Origin: an uncultured Blautia sp.
Lineage (GTDB): Bacteria > Bacillota > Clostridia > Lachnospirales > Lachnospiraceae
Reading direction: 5' to 3'
DNA: 30,047 nucleotides
NCBI GenBank assembly: GCA_900543715.1
Contig: UQSX01000026.1
Location: 1 to 30,047, forward strand
Shown here one piece after another: positions 25,703 to 30,047 of the stretch (position 1 is the stretch's first letter; each line of letters begins with the position of its first letter). The position numbers were made by a program, and so were the translations under genes. Under the pieces are notes generated by a model that was not told the DNA's origin, ran no database searches, and saw only the letters and a list, made by a program, of their open reading frames with translations.

Positions 25703-25731
25703 ATCCTATCACAGAGAAGAAATTATGTCTA
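25703..25731 (-). promoter_or_regulatory. pepT promoter
   Basis: On the minus strand TAGACA (25731-25726) and TAGGAT (25708-25703) are 17 bases apart. The -10 box lies within the short palindrome GATAG-TATC-CTATC (25697-25710), a possible operator. The same hexamer pair with the same spacing precedes metY. Confidence 0.55.
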
Positions 25732-25747
25732 TGTTTTCCCGAGCCCA

Positions 25748-25776
25748 TTGACTTTGAAAGGAGAGAATCCTATAAT
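25748..25776 (+). promoter_or_regulatory. strong sigma-A promoter of the lrgAB operon
   Basis: TTGACT (25748-25753) and the consensus TATAAT (25771-25776) have a 17-base spacer. The start would fall near 25783, about 25 bases before the GTG of lrgA. This is the best promoter match in the window. Confidence 0.8.
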
Positions 25777-25808
25777 AGACTGGTACTACCACTAACGAGG
25801 AGAAAAAA

Positions 25809-26177
25809 GTGAAATTTTTAAAGCAATTCAGTATTATTTTATTTATTTCGTTTCTTGGAGAAATCCTTCATATGCTGATTCCTCTGCCGGTACCGGCCAG
25901 TGTATATGGCCTGGTGCTTATGCTAGGTGCTTTGATTACCGGTGTGTTAAAACTGGGGCAGGTTCGGGAGACAGCAACTTTTCTGATAGAGATCATGCCG
26001 GTGATGTTTATTCCGGCGGGAGTAGGGCTGATGGAATCCTGGTCTGCTCTCCAACCTGTCTGGCTTCCTGTGATCCTGATCACCATTGTGACTACGATCC
26101 TGGTAATGGCAGTGACGGGCAGGGTCACACAGGGAATGATCGGAAAGGAGAAAAAAAATGGAAGAATTTCTCACTAA
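25809..26177 (+). CDS. lrgA: CidA/LrgA-family membrane protein
   Basis: 122 residues with four predicted helices: FSIILFISFLGEILHMLI, ASVYGLVLMLGALITGV, FLIEIMPVMFIPAGVGLM and LPVILITIVTTILVMAV. The family was described as holin-like, and in several Gram-positive species LrgAB-type pairs move pyruvate. GTG 25809 follows GAGGAGA. Its 3' end overlaps lrgB by 20 bases, suggesting translational coupling. No LytST two-component system is next to it; the only regulator in the operon is a GntR-type protein. Confidence 0.9.
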   Translation: MKFLKQFSIILFISFLGEILHMLIPLPVPASVYGLVLMLGALITGVLKLGQVRETATFLIEIMPVMFIPAGVGLMESWSALQPVWLPVILITIVTTILVMAVTGRVTQGMIGKEKKNGRISH

Positions 26178-26853
26178 TTCGGTGTTTTTCGGCGCAGTAC
26201 TAAGTTTTCTGGCCTATGAGATCGGGCTGCTTTTGAAAAAGCGTTTTAAGCTGGCGGTGTTGAATCCTCTGCTTATCGGGATCCTTTGCGTTATGGGGGC
26301 TCTGGCAGTGCTGCGTATAGACTACGACCAGTATAACGAAGGAGCCCAGTATATCAGCTACCTGCTTACGCCGGCTACGGTCTGTCTGGCGGTACCTCTA
26401 TATGAACAGCTTACCCTTTTAAAGGAAAATTTAAAAGCTGTAGCGGCGGGAATATTTTCCGGAACTCTGGCAAGTCTGGGGAGCGTCTATCTATTATCCC
26501 GGCTTTTCGGACTGAACCATGAACAGTATGTAACGCTTCTGCCAAAATCCATTACAACAGCTATCGGCATGGGGGTTTCCCAAGAACTGGGAGGGATCGT
26601 GACCATCACCGTGGCTGTCATCATTATTACCGGTATTCTGGGAAACGTGATCGCAGAGGGAGTATGTAAGGTATTCCGGATACATGAACCTATTGCAAAA
26701 GGTTTGGCTCTGGGAACGGCTTCCCATGCCATTGGAACTGCCAAGGCTATGGAAATGGGACCAGTGGAAGGCGCTATGAGCAGCCTGGCTATTGCAGTGG
26801 CAGGGCTTCTCACAGTAATTGGAGCCTCAGTATTTGCGGGACTTCCTGTTTAA
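26158..26853 (+). CDS. lrgB: LrgB/CidB-family membrane protein
   Basis: 231 residues with about seven to eight hydrophobic segments, normal for LrgB. Family stretches are [46 protein letters not shown] and [17 protein letters not shown], the last two being the most conserved parts of the family. It works with LrgA, whose gene overlaps it by 20 bases; its ribosome binding site AAAGGAG lies inside lrgA. A role in pyruvate or small-acid exchange is inferred from studied homologues. Confidence 0.93.
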   Translation: MEEFLTNSVFFGAVLSFLAYEIGLLLKKRFKLAVLNPLLIGILCVMGALAVLRIDYDQYNEGAQYISYLLTPATVCLAVPLYEQLTLLKENLKAVAAGIFSGTLASLGSVYLLSRLFGLNHEQYVTLLPKSITTAIGMGVSQELGGIVTITVAVIIITGILGNVIAEGVCKVFRIHEPIAKGLALGTASHAIGTAKAMEMGPVEGAMSSLAIAVAGLLTVIGASVFAGLPV

Positions 26854-26880
26854 AGTTTCCAGGAGAAAAGGAGAATGGGT

Positions 26881-27471
26881 ATGAAAGATTTTATGATTAC
26901 CATTGGCAGACAATATGGAAGCGGCGGAAAAGAAGTAGGAAGGGTCCTCGCCCAAAAACTGGGAATTCCTCTCTATGGAAAAGAAGAGCTTATGGAAATG
27001 GAAAAAGGCAGAGAGGATTATGAAGAAGTACGGGTTTTTTATGAGGAACAGCCGGTAAACAGCCTGCTTTATGCCATTGCTATGGGGCAGGGCGAAAACA
27101 GAGCAGGAGAGGTTCCTTTTCAGAAGATCAGAGAGATATGCAGTTCACGGCCCTGTATTCTCATAGGACGATGCGGAAGCTATATTTTCCGGAACGACCC
27201 TTCCTGTGTAAAGATTTTTATTTATGCGGGGATGGATAAAAAGATACAGTGGATAGAAAACCAGGAAAAGGTTTCTGCCCATAAAGCCAGGAAGCTGATT
27301 GAGAAAGTAGAGGAAGAACGGGCTCAGTTCCATAAGTTTTATACCGGAGGAAACTGGGGAAAGGTTAATGACTATGACCTTTGCCTGGATGCAGGGGTTA
27401 CAGGAACAGAGAAAGCTGCAGATATCATATTGTCATATTTAGAAAGCAGGGGATTTACAGAACATGGATGA
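26881..27471 (+). CDS. cytidylate-kinase-like protein
   Basis: 196 residues of the cytidylate-kinase-like (Cytidylate_kin2) type. The N-terminal phosphate-binding loop is ITIGRQYGSGGKEVGRVLA, followed by LGIPLYGKEEL, CILIGRCGSYIF and a lid-like segment near KVSAHKARKLIEKVEEERAQFHKFYTG. True CMP kinase has about 220 residues and differs in the nucleotide site, so this is probably not the housekeeping enzyme; the substrate is unknown. ATG 26881 is preferred because AAGGAG then lies 7 bases away; for ATG 26875 it would be 1 base. It lies 27 bases after lrgB and overlaps the next gene by 8 bases, so it belongs to this operon. Confidence 0.82.
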   Translation: MKDFMITIGRQYGSGGKEVGRVLAQKLGIPLYGKEELMEMEKGREDYEEVRVFYEEQPVNSLLYAIAMGQGENRAGEVPFQKIREICSSRPCILIGRCGSYIFRNDPSCVKIFIYAGMDKKIQWIENQEKVSAHKARKLIEKVEEERAQFHKFYTGGNWGKVNDYDLCLDAGVTGTEKAADIILSYLESRGFTEHG

Positions 27472-28183
27472 AATAACAGAAAAAGCAGAAAATACAGGGG
27501 AAAACGAAAAGGTTTATTTTCTGGTGATTGAGTATATCAAAGAACTGGTGAAAAAGGGAGACGTGAAATTCGGAGGAAAGATTCCGTCAGAAAGGGAACT
27601 TATGTCAACTTTAGGGCTGAGCAGAAATTCTATTCGGGAAGCCCTCAGAACCTTAGAAAACATGGGACTGCTGGAATGCCGCCAGGGTCAGGGAAATTTT
27701 CTGGTGAATCATGTTGGCCAGAGCCTCAGCAGTTTGTTTTCCCTGCTGCTTTTCATGAAAGAAAGCAACTATGTAGAAATCAGCCAGCTTAGGAGATTTA
27801 TTGAGATTGGCGCCTTCCTTCTGGCGGTAAAAAATCCGGACCTGAAGGCCAGAGAAGAGCTGAAAGAGATCCTGGATAGAATCGACCAGTGCCAGGACCA
27901 GGAAAAAGTGAAACTGGATAAACAGTTTCATGACCATTTGATCCTGATTTCCGGGAACCATTTGCTGGTTCTCTTAAACGAAGCTCTTTCCGGACTTTTT
28001 GAGACCATGATCAGCGACTACACTCAGCACATTACCCAGAAGAACTGGGACCGGCTTCTGGCCTGCCATAGGAGAGTCTATGACTGCCTGGAAAAAAATG
28101 ATATCCAGGAAGGGATGAAAGCTATTCGGGAGCATTACAATATTATCGATGAGGATCTGATAGAGTATCAGGTTGGAGATTAA
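27464..28183 (+). CDS. GntR-family (FadR/FCD type) regulator
   Basis: 239 residues. The winged helix-turn-helix is at about 15-80, with KIPSERELMSTLGLSRNSIREALRTLENMGLLECRQGQGNFL as the recognition region. The FCD effector domain of about 140 residues follows, with likely metal-site residues in KQFHDHLILISGNHLL and ACHRRVYDCL...REHY. FCD regulators usually sense small acids such as lactate, pyruvate or gluconate. As the last gene of the lrgAB operon (8-base overlap with the kinase-like gene) it is a good candidate for controlling that operon in response to pyruvate or lactate, by inference only. Confidence 0.88.
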   Translation: MDEITEKAENTGENEKVYFLVIEYIKELVKKGDVKFGGKIPSERELMSTLGLSRNSIREALRTLENMGLLECRQGQGNFLVNHVGQSLSSLFSLLLFMKESNYVEISQLRRFIEIGAFLLAVKNPDLKAREELKEILDRIDQCQDQEKVKLDKQFHDHLILISGNHLLVLLNEALSGLFETMISDYTQHITQKNWDRLLACHRRVYDCLEKNDIQEGMKAIREHYNIIDEDLIEYQVGD

Positions 28184-28197
28184 AGAGGAAGAATAGA

Positions 28198-28347
28198 AGG
28201 AGCGGCTGCATTAATCATATGTCAGGGATATTTATAGATTTTATGCGAGTTTGTTGAGTATAGCTTTGAGACTATAGGCTCAAAGCTATGCAGATGGAGC
28301 AATAAAATCTACAAATATTCTTTTCTTTGATTAGTGCAGACGCTCCT
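28198..28347. repeat. 150-bp imperfect palindromic element (MITE-like or structured RNA)
   Basis: Three nested arm pairs: 28198-28217 with 28328-28347 (20 bases, 18 Watson-Crick pairs, one G-T, one mismatch; it starts AGGAGCG and ends CGCTCCT); 28228-28244 with 28302-28318 (17 bases, one mismatch); and 28260-28270 with 28279-28289 (ATAGCTTTGAG/CTCAAAGCTAT, perfect, 8-base loop). Almost the whole element folds into one long hairpin. There is no T run after it and no obvious target-site duplication. The outer arm resembles the GGAGC-GC-GCATT arm of the terminator at 20344. It follows the gntR stop by 14 bases. Confidence 0.7.
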
Positions 28348-28613
28348 ATATATTTGAAAACAGTGAAAAATAGCTGGGAAACTGGATAAGCACACGAACG
28401 TATACAGACCAGCAAAAAAATTGAGACTTTTAAGGAAAGAGGATATAATAACAAATCATTAATAAAACACATTCAGTCAGGTTATAAAGAGAAATATAGA
28501 TATGCTCTATAAAATTTTTTTATATTATTTAATCTGAAATATCCAGGGGAAACAAAGGGTTTGCAGCGTGGATAGGTAGATATTTAGTTGTATTTTTTAG
28601 GGATTATTGCTAT

Positions 28614-28635
28614 TATAATATATAAATATTTATAT
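28614..28635 (+). promoter_or_regulatory. LacI-type gene promoter -10 box and adjoining operator palindrome
   Basis: TATAAT (28614-28619) is directly followed by the perfect 16-base palindrome ATATAAATATTTATAT (28620-28635), which would cover the transcription start. The same 16 bases recur downstream of the gene at 29804-29819. The -35 region is weak (TTGTAT at 28588, with a 20-base spacer). Autorepression by the LacI-type protein is inferred. Confidence 0.55.
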
Positions 28636-28661
28636 GATTATTTATAAGGTACGGTAAAAAT

Positions 28662-29666
28662 ATGAAGGTAAGTATAAAGGATATCAGTAAGAGTACGGGA
28701 TTTTCACCTGCGACAATCTCAAATGCGTTAAACCATAAAAGGGGAGTCAGCGAGGAGACGGCAGCAGAAGTTTTTCGGGTTGCAAGAGAAATGGGCTATA
28801 TCAGTGAATCGAAGGTCAGAAGGGTCAAACTGGTCATATTTAAGAGAAACGGTTTGATCATAGATGATACGCCTTTTTTTTCGCTGATGATCGATGGTAT
28901 TGAGAAAGAGTGCAGAGCGGCGGGGATGGAAATGGTGCTCTGCTATTTGAACAAAGAAGACGATAATTATGAGGAACAGGCAGAATGGATCATCCACGAC
29001 AATGCTACTGCAGTAATACTCCTTGGAACGGAATTAATGGAGGAGGACGTGGAGTTATACAAGAGTGCAACGTGCCCCTTCCTTATGTTAGATTATTGGG
29101 CATGGGATATGTCCTTTAACGGTGTTCTTATTAACAATGCAGATTCTGCAAGGATGGCAGTGGAGTACTTGATAAAAAAGGGACATAAAGAAATTGGATA
29201 CCTGAAAGGTAGCTTTCGAATTAAAGCCTTCCGCTCAAGGGAAGTGGGATATGGAACTGCTATGAAGAAAAGCGGCTATCAGGTAAAACCGGAATATACG
29301 GTGGAACTTTCCACTACTATGAATGGTTCTTATATGGATATGAAAGCTTACCTTGAAAAAAAGCCAAAGCTGCCTACGGCTTTTTTTGCAGATAATGATA
29401 TGATTGCTTTGGGGGCCATGAAGGCACTTCAGGAAATGCATTACCGAATACCAGAAGATATATCTATCATCGGTTTTGACGACCTGCCTTTCAGTGAAAT
29501 ATCTAATCCACCGTTGACAACACTAAGAGTTCCGAAGCAGGAGATGGGGCGTCTGGCTGTAAAAAAGCTTTTAGAGGTTATGGAGGAAAATATAAAAATA
29601 AAGACAAAAACTCAGGTATGCACATTATTTGTAGAACGGGAAAGCGTCAAAGACTTATTGAAATAG
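28662..29666 (+). CDS. LacI-family transcriptional regulator
   Basis: 334 residues. The N-terminal helix-turn-helix is VSIKDISKSTGFSPATISNALNHKRGVSEETAAEVF. A periplasmic-binding-like effector domain runs from about 57 to 330, with family motifs GHKEIGYLKG, TAFFADNDMIALGAMKAL, PEDISIIGFDDLPFSEISNPPLTTLRVPKQEMG. The usual hinge motif with the PNxxAR(S/T)L pattern is missing (YISESKVRRVKLV). The ribosome binding site is weak (AAGG about 13 bases upstream of the ATG). Codon use is more AT-rich than in the mannose locus. No sugar genes follow inside the window, so its target and inducer are unknown, though a repeated palindrome on both sides suggests autoregulation and control of a gene beyond the window. 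Confidence 0.9.
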   Translation: MKVSIKDISKSTGFSPATISNALNHKRGVSEETAAEVFRVAREMGYISESKVRRVKLVIFKRNGLIIDDTPFFSLMIDGIEKECRAAGMEMVLCYLNKEDDNYEEQAEWIIHDNATAVILLGTELMEEDVELYKSATCPFLMLDYWAWDMSFNGVLINNADSARMAVEYLIKKGHKEIGYLKGSFRIKAFRSREVGYGTAMKKSGYQVKPEYTVELSTTMNGSYMDMKAYLEKKPKLPTAFFADNDMIALGAMKALQEMHYRIPEDISIIGFDDLPFSEISNPPLTTLRVPKQEMGRLAVKKLLEVMEENIKIKTKTQVCTLFVERESVKDLLK

Positions 29667-29687
29667 CAGATAACAGAGGATAAAAAC

Positions 29688-29735
29688 AAACAGCTTTACT
29701 TATCAGGAAAAACTTGATAGTGAGGCTGTTTTTTT
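29688..29735 (+). terminator. terminator after the LacI-type gene
   Basis: AAACAGC-T-TAC-TATCA on the left pairs with TGATAGTG-A-GGCTGTTT on the right with one bulge and G-T pairs, and the stem runs into seven T. The left arm starts about 22 bases after the stop codon. Confidence 0.75.
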
Positions 29736-29800
29736 GTTGGACTTATAGAAATATGTTTAAATATAGTTATAAAAGTTCATATAAAAAGTATGGTAAAAAA

Positions 29801-29822
29801 TTTATATAAATATTTATATAAA
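29801..29822. promoter_or_regulatory. second operator-like palindrome
   Basis: A perfect 22-base palindrome contains the same 16-base core, ATATAAATATTTATAT (29804-29819), found at the promoter of the LacI-type gene. The core alone is long for chance even in AT-rich DNA. It probably marks a regulated promoter for a downstream gene that lies outside the window. Confidence 0.55.
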
Positions 29823-30047
29823 AAATATGAGGAGAGTAGAAATATGGAAAAATAGTAATATTATTGTGCGATATAAATAAAAAATGATGAATAGAACTGT
29901 ATAAATGAGCAAAATATAAAATAGATATTGAAATACATATAAATAAATGCTAAAATTTATTTAAATCAAAGCAAAAAATATTTAAAGACAAAAGAGCGTG
30001 AAAGATATTTTTTGCAAAAAGATTTAAAAAATATAAAAAAATTTTAA

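Larger units (their letters stand above)
28184..28661 (+). other. 478-base AT-rich spacer
   Basis: No credible gene is present. It holds the 150-base palindromic element at 28198-28347, then AT-rich DNA, and finally the -10 box and operator-like palindrome of the LacI-type gene at 28614-28635. A 66-codon minus-strand frame at 28272-28472 has no ribosome binding site and crosses the palindromic element. Confidence 0.6.
29667..30047 (+). other. 381-base AT-rich non-coding end of the window
   Basis: It contains the LacI-gene terminator, the second operator-like palindrome and then very AT-rich DNA with only tiny frames. One, ATG GAA AAA TAG at 29844-29855, has GAGGAGAG in front of it but only three codons. 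No gene is seen to the window end; it is probably the 5' region of a gene outside. Confidence 0.6.

Noticed and set aside
28272..28472. 66-codon minus-strand frame in the AT-rich spacer
   Set aside because: It has no ribosome binding site, crosses the 150-bp palindromic element and has no recognisable features.

Overview
The window looks like chromosomal DNA from a gut-type Lachnospiraceae bacterium (Bacillota; Blautia, Mediterraneibacter or Dorea-like). The grounds are strong AGGAGG-type ribosome binding sites, moderate GC with AT-rich intergenic spacers, tRNAs without an encoded CCA, YesL/YesM/YesN-type carbohydrate regulation, and ABC sugar importers lacking a local ATPase. It starts inside a tRNA gene and ends in AT-rich non-coding DNA. 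The genus is not determined.

Layout. 1-175: the 3' part of tRNA-Cys, a full tRNA-Asn and their terminator. 196-4317: a small zinc-ribbon protein, a LysR regulator fragment (minus strand) and a two-gene heterodimeric ABC exporter. The LysR and the first ABC gene have both lost their 5' ends and meet at about 1320-1335, so a divergent promoter region has apparently been deleted. 4356-8246: a LysR regulator, O-acetylhomoserine sulfhydrylase (metY) and a MATE exporter. 8328-22970: a mannose-glycan utilisation locus: GH125, GH38, a YesL-like membrane protein, a sensor/regulator protein, two LplB/YtcP-type permeases, a lipoprotein solute-binding protein and a GH2 beta-mannosidase. 23026-24325: a membrane-anchored VanY-type D,D-carboxypeptidase with a ten-unit Arg/Glu repeat tail. 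24433-25653: peptidase T (minus strand). 25748-28183: an lrgA-lrgB-kinase-like-gntR operon. 28184-30047: an AT-rich tail with a 150-bp palindromic element and a LacI-type regulator flanked by two copies of the same 16-bp palindrome.

How the genes work together. In the large locus an ABC importer probably brings in mannose-containing oligosaccharides. Cytoplasmic GH38 and GH125 alpha-mannosidases would trim the alpha-linked mannoses, and the GH2 enzyme would split the remaining beta-mannoside. That order suits the mannose core of N-glycans, or yeast mannan fragments. None of the three glycosidases has a signal peptide, and no endoglycosidase lies in the window.

The most unusual object is the 900-residue regulator at 13845-16547. 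It begins as a YesM-type sensor kinase, stops in the middle of the ATP-binding domain, and continues in frame as the end of a YesN-type receiver followed by an AraC DNA-binding domain. It looks like an in-frame deletion that fused a kinase gene with its response-regulator gene. The product would lack both the ATP site and the phospho-acceptor aspartate while keeping the sensor, the membrane anchor and the DNA-binding domain. A cluster of CTGGA-type repeats, with two 12-bp copies 32 bp apart, lies upstream of the importer genes and is a plausible target. With the 1.33-kb junction, this makes two deletion-like scars in 14 kb, so assembly error must be excluded first.
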